The position numbers and the translations under genes were made by a program. Positions 52,105 to 61,385 of a stretch of DNA of 64,000 nucleotides are shown here, in pieces. Numbering within the stretch: position 1 is the first letter of the stretch; every line of letters begins with the position of its first letter. The stretch spans positions 1,116,001-1,180,000 of the forward strand of contig OY782882.1 of the NCBI GenBank assembly GCA_963678485.1, written 5' to 3'. The DNA is from CALGYY01 sp963678485 (GTDB lineage: Bacteria; Bacteroidota; Bacteroidia; Bacteroidales; CAIWKO01). The notes beneath the pieces were generated by a model. That model saw nothing but the letters and a program-made list of their open reading frames with translations. It ran no database searches and was not told the DNA's origin.

Positions 52105-52112
52105 TAATTTTG
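52105..52112 (+). promoter_or_regulatory. -7 box upstream of purL
   Basis: TAATTTTG matches TAnnTTTG, 24 bp before the purL start. The site lies just after the pepD stop, suggesting separate transcription. Confidence 0.45.
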
Positions 52113-52136
52113 ACCCCATAATTTTAGTCGTTCGAC

Positions 52137-54374
52137 ATGGCAAAAAATCAGGTAGACAATCAGGTTAGCGTTGAAACAGCAAAAAAACTCGGCTTACTGC
52201 CCGAGGAATTTGAAAAAATCAAAACAGTGCTTGGACGCACACCAAACTTTACTGAGTTAAGTATGTACTCTGTAATGTGGTCGGAGCATTGCTCATATAA
52301 AAATTCCATTTTTTGGCTTAAGAAGCTTCCTAAGGATGGCCCGCAAATGCTCGCCAAAGCTGGAGAAGAGAATGCCGGCGTGGTTGATATTGGTGATGGA
52401 ATTGGGGTTGCATTTAAAATTGAATCTCACAATCACCCTTCTGCAGTTGAACCGTATCAAGGCGCAGCTACGGGAGTGGGCGGTATCAACCGCGATATTT
52501 TCACCATGGGAGCCCGCCCGATTGCCCAGCTCAATTCCTTGCGCTTCGGCAATCCTAAGCTCGATCGCACTAAATGGCTGGTGAAAGGTGTAGTGAAAGG
52601 AATCGGCGATTATGGTAATGCCTTCGGAGTTCCGGTTGTTGGTGGCGAAGTTTATTTTGATGATTGCTACAACACCAATCCCTTGGTAAATGCCATGTCG
52701 GTAGGTGTGGTTAAAAGTGGCCGCATGATTTCAGCCGTATCCAAAGGTGTTGGAAACCCTGTGTTTATTGTGGGTTCATCCACAGGTAAAGACGGTATTC
52801 ACGGAGCAACTTTCGCATCGGAAGATATCACCGAAAACTCTTCACAGGATTTACCATCAGTGCAAGTAGGCGATCCTTTCCAGGAAAAACTCTTGCTCGA
52901 AGCATCGCTTGAGATTATCAAAACCGGCGCTGTGGTGGGCATGCAGGATATGGGAGCAGCAGGTATCACCTGTTCTACTTCAGAAATGTCGGCCAAAGGC
53001 GAGTGTGGAATGAACATTTGGCTTGATAAAGTTCCCTTGCGTCAACAAGACATGCAGCCTTTTGAGATTCTGCTTTCCGAATCACAGGAACGTATGCTCG
53101 TTGTTGTAACCAAAGGACGTGAAGCGGAAATCGAAGCAATCTTTTCTAAATGGGATCTTAATTGTGTTCAAATCGGAGAAGTCATCGAAGGTGATACACT
53201 GAATTATTTCTGGCACGGCGAATTAGCTGCAAGCGTTTCGGCTTATTCCTTAGTGCTCGGCGGTGGAACCCCGGTGTACGAAAGAGAATACAAAGAACCT
53301 GCTTATTATAAAAGGACATTTGATTTCGATATCAATCTTGTTCCTGTACCGAAAGATCTTAAAAAAGTTGCTATGCATCTGCTGGGTCACCTGAATATTG
53401 CCAGCAAAAAATGGATTATCGATCAATACGATACGATGGTCGGCACAAAGAATATGAGCACGAACGCTCCGTCAGACGCTGGTTTGGTAAATATCAAAGG
53501 CACTAAAAAAGCCATTGCACTTTCTACCGATTGTAATTCCCGTTATGTTTATGCAGATCCTGAAAAGGGAGCATCCATTGCTGTTGCAGAAGCTGCGCGG
53601 AATATCGCCTGTACTGGAGCTCGTCCATTGGCCATCACCAACTGTCTGAATTTTGGCAACCCCTACAATCCTGAAGTTTACTGGCAATTCGTTCATTCAA
53701 TCATGGGAATGGGGAATGCCTGCAAAGCGTTTGGAACACCAGTTACCGGTGGAAATGTAAGTTTCTACAATCAGGCAAATATGGAAGGAGTCATCGAACC
53801 CGTATTCCCAACTCCTGTTATCGGTATGCTTGGAGTATTGGAAGATAAAGCCAATGCTCTCACGCTTGACTTCAAGAAAAAAGGCGATGTAATCTTCCTG
53901 CTGGGTCAGTGTCGTGATGATATCAACTCTTCGCAGTATCTCGTCAGCTATCATAAAATAGAAAGCTCACCTGCCCCTTGGTTCGACATGGAGCATGAAA
54001 AATCATTACAGCAGCTGTTAATCGATTTGGCGCATAGCCGCTTGTTGCAGTCAGCACACGATGTTTCTGAAGGCGGACTCTTCATCGCATTGTTTGAATC
54101 AGCCATGCACCGTAATCTGGGCTTCGACATCACAAGCGATTGTGAAGTCAGACCCGATGCCTACCTATTTGGTGAAGCGCAAGGTCGTGTGGTTGTTTCG
54201 GTGAGCGAAGAAAACGAAAGCGATTTTGTGGATTTTGTGATGAATACCAAAATCAAAGCTACTTTGCTTGGGCATGTCACAAAAGGCGAATTGCGCATCG
54301 ATGATGATTCCTTCGGTCAAATGCAGGCACTCAAAGAAGTTTACAATACTGCTTTAGACAAGATGATGGCCTAA
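52137..54374 (+). CDS. purL: Phosphoribosylformylglycinamidine synthase subunit PurL (small type)
   Basis: A 745-residue small PurL. Family features are MWSEHCSYKNS (about residue 47), the ESHNHPSAVEPYQGAATGVGG loop (about 95), the DMGAAGITCSTSEMS region (about 270) and the second ATP-grasp-like half ending in DVSEGGLFIALFES (about 643). It makes formylglycinamidine ribonucleotide in purine synthesis, together with the glutaminase PurQ and PurS. Those partners are not in this window, so the gene stands alone. Confidence 0.96.
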   Translation: MAKNQVDNQVSVETAKKLGLLPEEFEKIKTVLGRTPNFTELSMYSVMWSEHCSYKNSIFWLKKLPKDGPQMLAKAGEENAGVVDIGDGIGVAFKIESHNHPSAVEPYQGAATGVGGINRDIFTMGARPIAQLNSLRFGNPKLDRTKWLVKGVVKGIGDYGNAFGVPVVGGEVYFDDCYNTNPLVNAMSVGVVKSGRMISAVSKGVGNPVFIVGSSTGKDGIHGATFASEDITENSSQDLPSVQVGDPFQEKLLLEASLEIIKTGAVVGMQDMGAAGITCSTSEMSAKGECGMNIWLDKVPLRQQDMQPFEILLSESQERMLVVVTKGREAEIEAIFSKWDLNCVQIGEVIEGDTLNYFWHGELAASVSAYSLVLGGGTPVYEREYKEPAYYKRTFDFDINLVPVPKDLKKVAMHLLGHLNIASKKWIIDQYDTMVGTKNMSTNAPSDAGLVNIKGTKKAIALSTDCNSRYVYADPEKGASIAVAEAARNIACTGARPLAITNCLNFGNPYNPEVYWQFVHSIMGMGNACKAFGTPVTGGNVSFYNQANMEGVIEPVFPTPVIGMLGVLEDKANALTLDFKKKGDVIFLLGQCRDDINSSQYLVSYHKIESSPAPWFDMEHEKSLQQLLIDLAHSRLLQSAHDVSEGGLFIALFESAMHRNLGFDITSDCEVRPDAYLFGEAQGRVVVSVSEENESDFVDFVMNTKIKATLLGHVTKGELRIDDDSFGQMQALKEVYNTALDKMMA

Positions 54375-54414
54375 TTATTTTGGCATCACGTATAAATTCA
54401 TTTACACGAAAAAG

Positions 54415-54443
54415 AAAGCGGCTTCCAATGGAAGCCGCTTTTT
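54415..54443. terminator. Bidirectional terminator after purL
   Basis: A 12-bp perfect stem (AAAGCGGCTTCC and its complement) with a 3-nt loop is followed by T residues; the A-rich 5' flank gives a T-rich tail on the other strand. It stands between converging purL and the PepSY-like gene. Confidence 0.88.
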
Positions 54444-54569
54444 ATTATCAGTCTATTATGCTCAGAAGAAAAAACCGCTGTGGCATTGGATTGCTGTTCC
54501 TTTCTCCACTGATAGCCAAACAACACGAGGATACCGCAGCAGACTGACTTAAAGAACAGACTATCCTAA

Positions 54570-55028
54570 TTAATCTCTATTTTCTTCGACAGGACTCTCT
54601 CCTTCAACTGCAGCTTCTTTCTTGGTAACAAATTCACCCTTCTCGTTAAAAATATAATCAGCACCACTGATTTCTGCTTCAAAGCTGACAGTTCCATTCG
54701 CTGCAGTAATTTTCGATGCCTCTTTAATTTTCTTTCCGGGCAAATTCATTTTACAATAATCCTGTATCTTAACAGGCAGTGACGCGGGATCCATTGAGAC
54801 TTCAGTTTCAAGCAACGCACCAGAAGCATCAAATACTACAGAGGTTTCTACTTTATTGTTTAAAAATTCCGCTTCATAATTTCCATTTTCCTGATCCCAT
54901 TTAACACCCGTCACTGCTGGATATTTTTGAGTAAAGCTGTTCTTCACCAACTCAGGCACAACAATCTTTTGGGCAGAGGCACTGCTAAAAGTGAGCACCA
55001 TTAATACAAGCATAAAATATTTTGACAT
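54570..55028 (-). CDS. Secreted PepSY-like domain protein
   Basis: A 152-residue protein with a signal peptide (MSKYFMLVLMVLTFSSASAQ), then a fold like the PepSY-like/DUF2874 family: FTQKYPAVTGVKWDQENGNYEAEF (about residue 31) and a repeated YIFNEKGEFVTKKEA strand pair (about 122). Periplasmic; function unknown for the family. It is the downstream neighbour of the TonB-dependent receptor on the same strand (57 bp gap) but has its own -7-like box, so co-transcription is uncertain. Confidence 0.78.
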   Translation of the reverse strand: MSKYFMLVLMVLTFSSASAQKIVVPELVKNSFTQKYPAVTGVKWDQENGNYEAEFLNNKVETSVVFDASGALLETEVSMDPASLPVKIQDYCKMNLPGKKIKEASKITAANGTVSFEAEISGADYIFNEKGEFVTKKEAAVEGESPVEENRD

Positions 55029-55050
55029 GTTTTTTAAGGTTTGGTTATAA

Positions 55051-55058
55051 CAAATATA
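55051..55058 (-). promoter_or_regulatory. -7 box upstream of the PepSY-like gene
   Basis: Minus-strand TATATTTG, 22 bp before the start codon, matches TAnnTTTG. Confidence 0.45.
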
Positions 55059-55085
55059 ATGAATGAATCTGTAGAAAATTCGGAA

Positions 55086-57263
55086 TTACAATTTTATCAG
55101 TAACGAAAGATTGATTACCCTGCCATCGATGGGAGCCCACAATGTTTTAAATGTTGGATTACTGTAGGGAGGCAATACAATGGATTCAAAACGTGTTTGT
55201 CGAAAATCAAATAGATTTTCACCATTGAGCACCAAACTAAGATGCTTGAATTTCTTTTCAATCATAGCTGCAAGAAAAACATAATCTTTCGTTTTTGAGC
55301 CGTCTTCGCGGATTTGCGGACCATTATATGAACCCTCAAGCCCAAACCTCCATTTCTCCTCGATTTCGTATACCACAGTGGCAGCAGCCCGATGTCGGGG
55401 TGTATAATATATAGGCTTCTTTTCAGCATTTATATGTTGATCAGCCCAGGTATAGGTATATCCCAAATATACTTCCCAGCGTCCAAATGAGGCTCTGATA
55501 TAGGTGTCTGTTCCACGAGTTTGGATTTTTCCATCCGCATTTGAATATGAAACAAAGCCCGAAGTATCAGTGTTAGCAAGCAATGGCGATTGCACATAGG
55601 TATAAAAAAATGCGTGATTTATAAGCAGTGTTACCTTATTGAACAGTATACCTGTGTAATTAATTTCAAGATTTCCTCCTAATGAATTTTCACTTTTTAA
55701 GTTATTTGAAAGCGGCAACAATGCAGAGGGATCCGTCTCAACCGTACTTGAAGAAAAGAGATCAGGATTTTTATATCCCATACCGGCACCCAGTCGCATA
55801 TACCAGTGACTGTCGAACTTATAGAGGCCGGCCAGACTGGGCAACACATGAATACCATAGACATTGTGATAATCAAGTCTGCAGCCCCCTTCAAGAAAAA
55901 ACTTCTCTTTCCATTTATATGTTTCCTGAATAAAACCACCCAGCGATTGGCGCTGGTAACTGTCGAATAACACGGCATCAGCAGGGTTCAGATAAAACAT
56001 ATCCGCCTGATAATTGATACCAAACACCAATTCATTTTTCTTTCGCGGAATTAAATAACTAAGCTCTCCAAATGCATTTAGCTGCTGACCACCGAACCAA
56101 TAAGCATTTCCTGCAGTGGCCAGATCGAAAAAACTTGCACTTCCCTTTATACTCAGTACATTCATTTGGTCTGAGGTAAAAGTAAAAATTGCATCAGCAG
56201 TGTATCGTTTTGTCAGATTTTCTTCAAAAAATGTATGCAGGGAATCGGTCTTATGCTTTAATACCTGCATATCGCCACCCTGTCTGTTCTCTATAATACT
56301 TGATAATCCAACAGCCAGGGTTGACTTCGGATTAAAATAAAAGAATATTCGCGGATGGATAACAAGATTATATAATTCCGGCACATCAGAAAACCCGTCT
56401 TTATCAACATCTACGGCACTTTGCCTGGTAACTCCTGAAAATATGGTCAACCCGATTTTATCTTTTTTTGCAGAATAAAATCCATTCAGATTTGTTTCCA
56501 TCAGCGTTGATTGATTAATCGTAATCATGCTCAACGGCTCTTTTTCAGGCGTTCTTGAGACAAAATTTATAATTCCACTAATGGCTCCTCCTCCATAAAG
56601 GGTCGATGCTGAACCTTTGATTATTTCGATTTGTTTGAGGTCGAGCGGAGGAAGCTGCATGATTCCAAAACCGCCGGAAAACCCATCGTACAATGGAAGT
56701 CCATCTCTTAATATCTGAGTGTATTTGCCATCTAATCCCTGAATTCTAACATTTGAATTCCCACTGGTGGCCGAGCTTTGCTGTATTTGTATTCCCGAAA
56801 TATCCCCAAGGATACTGGCTACATTGCCCGGTTTTATTGTGTTTTCCTCATTCATATCATCCTTTCCCAGCACCTCAACTTTGAGTGGAGAATCCTCGAT
56901 ACGTGAATTGGTGCGACTAACAGAGATTGTCACCTCTTCCAACTCATTGGACGAAGGAGCCAATAAAACCGTAATATTTTTTTCAGCATTCGGAAAATTC
57001 AGACTCAATATTTTCTCAGTATAGCCAATATATGTAATACGAATCTGTTCATCACCACTTTTTATATTCTCCAACTTTAATACACCAAATGCGTCGGCAG
57101 CCGCTCCTGTCTTTGCTTTCAGCAGTAAGGCCGTTGCCCCGGCCAGTGGCTCACCCGATATACTGTCCAGTATAGTTATGCTAAGTGAATGTTGAGCACT
57201 ACTGACCAATCCGGTGAACACCAAGAGTACCAAGCACGCTAGAGTTCTGAACTGACTTTTCAT
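55086..57263 (-). CDS. TonB-dependent receptor with carboxypeptidase-regulatory-like domain
   Basis: About 725 residues. The ATG at 57263 is preferred to an in-frame start at 57290 because it begins the signal peptide (MKSQFRTLACLVLLVFTGL). After an N-terminal carboxypeptidase-like regulatory domain (LSITILDSISGEPLAGATALL, about residue 30) comes the plug (PGNVASILGDISGIQIQQSS, about 150; LYGGGAISGIINFVS, about 225) and a 22-strand barrel ending in a C-terminal hydrophobic strand (NLSLLIKL). It imports a large solute across the outer membrane using TonB; the substrate is not visible. No SusD partner is adjacent, so a glycan role is less likely. Confidence 0.93.
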   Translation of the reverse strand: MKSQFRTLACLVLLVFTGLVSSAQHSLSITILDSISGEPLAGATALLLKAKTGAAADAFGVLKLENIKSGDEQIRITYIGYTEKILSLNFPNAEKNITVLLAPSSNELEEVTISVSRTNSRIEDSPLKVEVLGKDDMNEENTIKPGNVASILGDISGIQIQQSSATSGNSNVRIQGLDGKYTQILRDGLPLYDGFSGGFGIMQLPPLDLKQIEIIKGSASTLYGGGAISGIINFVSRTPEKEPLSMITINQSTLMETNLNGFYSAKKDKIGLTIFSGVTRQSAVDVDKDGFSDVPELYNLVIHPRIFFYFNPKSTLAVGLSSIIENRQGGDMQVLKHKTDSLHTFFEENLTKRYTADAIFTFTSDQMNVLSIKGSASFFDLATAGNAYWFGGQQLNAFGELSYLIPRKKNELVFGINYQADMFYLNPADAVLFDSYQRQSLGGFIQETYKWKEKFFLEGGCRLDYHNVYGIHVLPSLAGLYKFDSHWYMRLGAGMGYKNPDLFSSSTVETDPSALLPLSNNLKSENSLGGNLEINYTGILFNKVTLLINHAFFYTYVQSPLLANTDTSGFVSYSNADGKIQTRGTDTYIRASFGRWEVYLGYTYTWADQHINAEKKPIYYTPRHRAAATVVYEIEEKWRFGLEGSYNGPQIREDGSKTKDYVFLAAMIEKKFKHLSLVLNGENLFDFRQTRFESIVLPPYSNPTFKTLWAPIDGRVINLSLLIKL

Positions 57264-57337
57264 TTTATTTATATTGGAAAACAGATGCAATGCCGGTGTC
57301 TTTTATCAAAACACAGCATAATGAAAATCACAGAAAA

Positions 57338-57760
57338 TTATTTGTATTTTGACTTGAAGACAACGGCATAAAGCTTCATTTGCTTTATCATTGCCAACAA
57401 TCCATTGGAGCGTGTTGGAGAAAGATGCTCACGTAATCCAAGCGCATCAATATATTCGAGCTTTGCTTCGATGATCTCATCCGGCGTCCGGTGCGACAAC
57501 ACACGAATCAGAAGATTCACTATGCCTTTGGTGATGATGGCATCGCTGTCGGCGGTAAAAATCACACGACCCTCGTCATAAGCGGCATGCAGCCATACCT
57601 GCGATTGACAGCCGGAAATGATATATTGATCAGTTTTATATTGTGGATCAATTTCAGGAAGTGTATTTCCCAGCTCTATGATGTATTGGTATTTATCCAT
57701 CCAATCGTTAAAATGGCTGAATTCCTGAATAATTTCGTTTTCCGCGTCTTTGAGTGTCAT
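57338..57760 (-). CDS. sufE: SufE, sulfur acceptor of SufS
   Basis: About 140 residues. The reading frame remains open to 57913, but the start at 57760 is chosen: it begins at the conserved MTLKDAENEI region, while the extra upstream 51 residues overlap sufS and look non-conserved. The active cysteine lies in YIISGCQSQVW (about residue 50). SufE takes persulfide sulfur from SufS and passes it to SufB. It begins 17 bp after the sufS stop and closes the sufCDSE unit. Confidence 0.93.
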   Translation of the reverse strand: MTLKDAENEIIQEFSHFNDWMDKYQYIIELGNTLPEIDPQYKTDQYIISGCQSQVWLHAAYDEGRVIFTADSDAIITKGIVNLLIRVLSHRTPDEIIEAKLEYIDALGLREHLSPTRSNGLLAMIKQMKLYAVVFKSKYK

Positions 57761-57777
57761 AGCTCCACATTTTGTGA

Positions 57778-58998
57778 TTAAACCCCAAACATTTTTTTTG
57801 TCCTTGCAATCGCTTCCATCATGGCATCTATTTCCTCCTTGGTATTGTAAACAGCGAAGCTCGCCCGCATCGTTCCTGGGATTCTGAAGCGATCCATGAG
57901 TGGCTGTGTACAATGATGCCCTGTACGTATGGCAATTCCCAATTTGTCTAAGATAGTGCCTGCATCAAAGGGATGGATATTATTGATCAGAAAAGAAACC
58001 ACTCCGGTTTTTTTTGCAGCAGTCCCTATAATCCTGATATCACCAGATTCAAGGATACGCTGTGTGGCATATTCCAAAAGCTCGTGCTCATGCTCTGCCA
58101 TCAGTGCTATACCCGTTTGATCCATGAATCGAATGGCCTCAGCAAGTCCAAGAACATCGCCCACATTGGGCGTGCCTGCTTCAAATTTAAAAGGAAGCTC
58201 GTTATAGGTTGTACCGCTAAAACTTACATTTTTTATCATTTCACCACCACCCTGATATGGCGGCATTGCATTGAGCAAGGCTTCCTTTCCGTAAAGTACA
58301 CCTATGCCCATTGGAGCATACATTTTATGTCCTGAAAAACAATAAAAATCACAATCAATATCCTGAACATCCACGGGAATATGAGCAACAGCCTGAGCTC
58401 CGTCAATCAGCACCGGAATCTGACGTGCATGCGCTATAGCAACGATTTCCTTAATGGGATTGATCGTCCCCAGTGAATTTGACACATGAGCAACTGCAAG
58501 CAATTTCGTTTTTTCTGAAATCAATCCGGGTAATGCCAGCATATCCAACTCTCCGTCATCAGTAATTGGAATGACTTTGATCGTGGCTTTACGTTCCTCA
58601 CACATGAGTTGCCAGGGAACAATATTAGAATGATGCTCCATCTCAGAAATCAACACCTCATCACCTTCGTTGATAAATCGCTTACCAAACGAAGATGCAA
58701 CCAGATTGATTGATTCTGTAGTGCCACGAGTAAATATCACCTCATGTGCATGCGGCGCATGTATGAAATCTCTGACTGAGCGTCGTGCTTCTTCGTAGGC
58801 ATCCGTAGCCTTTTGAGATAAATAATGCACACCACGATGGATATTGCTATTCTGTTTTTCGTAATAGTGCATCAATACATCTATGACCTGACGCGGCTTT
58901 TGCGTGGTTGCAGCATTATCAAAATAAACTAAAGGTTTACCGTAAACTTCCTGATGAAGGATTGGAAATTGTGTTCGGAGTGCTGAAATATCTAACAT
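57778..58998 (-). CDS. sufS: SufS cysteine desulfurase
   Basis: A 406-residue group II cysteine desulfurase. The PLP lysine is in FSGHKMYAPMG (about residue 225) and the catalytic cysteine in RTGHHCTQPLMDRF (about 362). It converts cysteine to alanine and a protein-bound persulfide for the SufE-SufBCD system. It lies 32 bp after sufD, in the same transcription unit. Normal length, no oddities. Confidence 0.97.
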   Translation of the reverse strand: MLDISALRTQFPILHQEVYGKPLVYFDNAATTQKPRQVIDVLMHYYEKQNSNIHRGVHYLSQKATDAYEEARRSVRDFIHAPHAHEVIFTRGTTESINLVASSFGKRFINEGDEVLISEMEHHSNIVPWQLMCEERKATIKVIPITDDGELDMLALPGLISEKTKLLAVAHVSNSLGTINPIKEIVAIAHARQIPVLIDGAQAVAHIPVDVQDIDCDFYCFSGHKMYAPMGIGVLYGKEALLNAMPPYQGGGEMIKNVSFSGTTYNELPFKFEAGTPNVGDVLGLAEAIRFMDQTGIALMAEHEHELLEYATQRILESGDIRIIGTAAKKTGVVSFLINNIHPFDAGTILDKLGIAIRTGHHCTQPLMDRFRIPGTMRASFAVYNTKEEIDAMMEAIARTKKMFGV

Positions 58999-59030
58999 TT
59001 GCTGAATTTCCTTATATCTATTAAGTATTC

Positions 59031-60440
59031 CTAAATCTTAGTCATATCAATTCCGAAGGTAATTCCTCGCTCATCTTTGCAATGCAGCACGCACTGATCG
59101 CAAATGGACAGTTCGCCTTTTAATCGTTTTTGTACCATCACATCAAGACGTTCACGAAGGTTTTCGATCTTCACTTTTTTTATAACCTCAGCAGCAAAGG
59201 CATACATCAGAAGCATGCGTGCATTGCGTTCACAAATCCCTCTGGACCGTATGTAATACATGGCATCCGGATCAAGCTGCCCAACAGTGGCACCATGCGA
59301 ACATTTCACATCATCTGCATAGATTTCAAGAAAAGGCTTAGTGGTCACATGCGCATTGTCACTTAATAAAATATTACGGTTCGTCTGAAACGCAGAAGTG
59401 CGCTGAGCATCGCGCTGTACCTCGATGTGCCCGTTGAATACTGCACTGGCATCATCATCAATAATTCCCTTATATAACTGTGTACTCGTATTATCAGGAA
59501 AAGCATGGTTTACATAAACCTGATTATCGATATGCTGTTTTTTATCGACCAAATAAAGACCATTCAGTTGAGTATCACATCCTCTTCCTTGTATATCGGC
59601 ATATACATCATTACGTAGCACGCCTCCATTGAGCGTCAGCGTATGAGTGGTGGCATTAGTATGGTCCTTTTGATGAATGAATAATGAGGTAACCACCGTT
59701 GATCCTGCATCTTTATTCTGCATCTTGTAATGATCCATACTGCTGTTCTCATCCAGAAACACTTCGGTGACAGAATTTATAAATGTCCGCTCCTCTTTCG
59801 TGCTATCATCGCAATGCAGCAAGGTGAGCTGACTGTTCTTACCAACCACAATCAGATGTCGCGGCATAATAAACAAGGCATCGTCCGATTGTACGATGTT
59901 CACCATTTGGATTGGCTTTTCAACAATAGTATTGTCGGGAACATATATAAACATCCCATCCTGAGCAAAGGCTGTATTCAGCGCAATCATTCCGTTCTTA
60001 TCGTAACGCGCATATTTTCCATAATGCTTTTCGAAAATTTCGGGATGCTGCTTCATCGCTTCACACAGACTTCCAACGATGACTCCATCGGGAAGTGTGG
60101 TGAGTGGAGAATGATCGTACACATTCCAACCATTAAGCTGGGTAAAAAGAAACGTATCGAAATTATGTATTTCACATTTGAAAATAGAATGCACATCAGT
60201 GCGACCTTCAGGTGGCAATAAATCGAAAATATATTCCTTATCGATTGCCTCAGTAAGGGAAGTATTTCGCCACGATTCAAGCTTCTGCGTAGGAAAGCCC
60301 AGCACATCAAAGGCCGCAATGGCTTGCTGGCGTATGGCAGCGATGTTAGCATCATCATTACGACCAATGTCTTTGATATGTTTATTGAAAAAATCCTTTA
60401 GGGATTGCCTTGAAGGATTAAGCTGATTATTAGATTTCAT
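59031..60440 (-). CDS. sufD: SufD, Fe-S scaffold subunit
   Basis: A 469-residue SufD, with the beta-helix core and a C-terminal HGATVGQLDPDAMYYIRSRG motif (about residue 385), where the histidine is conserved in SufD. It forms the SufBC2D scaffold with SufB (here encoded ~50 kb away) and SufC, whose gene is 27 bp upstream. Confidence 0.94.
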   Translation of the reverse strand: MKSNNQLNPSRQSLKDFFNKHIKDIGRNDDANIAAIRQQAIAAFDVLGFPTQKLESWRNTSLTEAIDKEYIFDLLPPEGRTDVHSIFKCEIHNFDTFLFTQLNGWNVYDHSPLTTLPDGVIVGSLCEAMKQHPEIFEKHYGKYARYDKNGMIALNTAFAQDGMFIYVPDNTIVEKPIQMVNIVQSDDALFIMPRHLIVVGKNSQLTLLHCDDSTKEERTFINSVTEVFLDENSSMDHYKMQNKDAGSTVVTSLFIHQKDHTNATTHTLTLNGGVLRNDVYADIQGRGCDTQLNGLYLVDKKQHIDNQVYVNHAFPDNTSTQLYKGIIDDDASAVFNGHIEVQRDAQRTSAFQTNRNILLSDNAHVTTKPFLEIYADDVKCSHGATVGQLDPDAMYYIRSRGICERNARMLLMYAFAAEVIKKVKIENLRERLDVMVQKRLKGELSICDQCVLHCKDERGITFGIDMTKI

Positions 60441-60467
60441 TTGAATTCCTTTGTAATATTGGAATGC

Positions 60468-61223
60468 CTATGCTTCCAGTTCCTTTTTAATCCAGTCGTA
60501 TCCCTTTTCTTCTAACTCCAGTGCTAATTCTTTACCCCCAGATTTCACGATACGACCTTCGAACAACACATGCACAAAATCGGGAACGATATAGTCGAGC
60601 AATCGCTGATAGTGGGTAATAACGACCGTGGCATTATCAGGTCTTCTGAGCTTATTTACGCCATTCGCAACAATCTTCAATGCATCAATATCAAGTCCGG
60701 AATCAGTTTCATCAAGAATGGCCAATGTGGGCTCAAGCATTGCCATCTGAAAAATCTCATTGCGCTTTTTCTCTCCACCGCTAAATCCTTCGTTGACCGA
60801 ACGATTGGTCAGGTTTGACTGTATTTCCACCAGTTTCTTTTTTTCATCCATCATCTTCAGAAATTCTGACGGACTTAAGGCTGGAAGATTTCTGTATTTG
60901 CGAATTTCTTCGATAGCGGTTTTCATAAAATTGGTCATGCTCACGCCGGGAATCTCAACCGGATACTGAAACCCAATAAAGATACCTTCTCTGGCTCTAT
61001 CTTCAATCGGCATGTCTAACAAATTCTTTCCCTTAAACGTAATCGTACCTTCAGTAACCTCGAAAATCTCACGTCCGCCAATGACAGATGCCAGTGTGCT
61101 TTTCCCTGTCCCGTTCGGACCCATAATAGCGTGTACTTCCCCGGCATTAATCTGCAAATCCAGTCCTTTAATGATTTTCTTTTGATTGATAGAAACCTTG
61201 AGGTTCTTAATTTCGAGTAGCAT
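60468..61223 (-). CDS. sufC: SufC, ATPase of the Suf system
   Basis: A 251-residue ABC-type ATPase. Walker A is GPNGTGKST (about residue 36), the signature is FSGGEKKRNEIFQM (about 149) and Walker B is LAILDETDSGLDIDAL (about 169). SufC hydrolyses ATP to drive conformational change in SufBCD during cluster assembly. It heads the sufC-D-S-E unit on the minus strand. Confidence 0.97.
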   Translation of the reverse strand: MLLEIKNLKVSINQKKIIKGLDLQINAGEVHAIMGPNGTGKSTLASVIGGREIFEVTEGTITFKGKNLLDMPIEDRAREGIFIGFQYPVEIPGVSMTNFMKTAIEEIRKYRNLPALSPSEFLKMMDEKKKLVEIQSNLTNRSVNEGFSGGEKKRNEIFQMAMLEPTLAILDETDSGLDIDALKIVANGVNKLRRPDNATVVITHYQRLLDYIVPDFVHVLFEGRIVKSGGKELALELEEKGYDWIKKELEA

Positions 61224-61255
61224 ATAAGTATGTTTTAATTTCTGCGAATTTTCTG

Positions 61256-61263
61256 CAAAAATA
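61256..61263 (-). promoter_or_regulatory. -7 box upstream of the sufC unit
   Basis: Minus-strand TATTTTTG matches TAnnTTTG, 32 bp before the sufC start. It gives the separated sufCDSE block its own promoter. Confidence 0.5.
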
Positions 61264-61360
61264 CAACAAAAACAGATGCACTATTCACGCTATTTAAAAT
61301 AATTATAAATTGTGATTGAGGTCAGTTAGTTTGGCATATCGAAAATTCCGTGCATTGGTC

Positions 61361-61368
61361 TATTTTTG
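61361..61368 (+). promoter_or_regulatory. -7 box upstream of the trans-sulfuration gene
   Basis: TATTTTTG, 17 bp before the chosen ATG, matches TAnnTTTG. It is divergent from the sufC box 97 bp away; a TTTG at 61330 is further upstream than usual. Confidence 0.45.
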
Positions 61369-61385
61369 CATTCAAATCAACGAAC

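Noticed and set aside
57761..57913. Extended sufE start overlapping sufS
   Set aside because: The 51 extra residues lie in the sufS coding region in another frame and do not look like SufE; the ATG at 57760 opens the conserved part.
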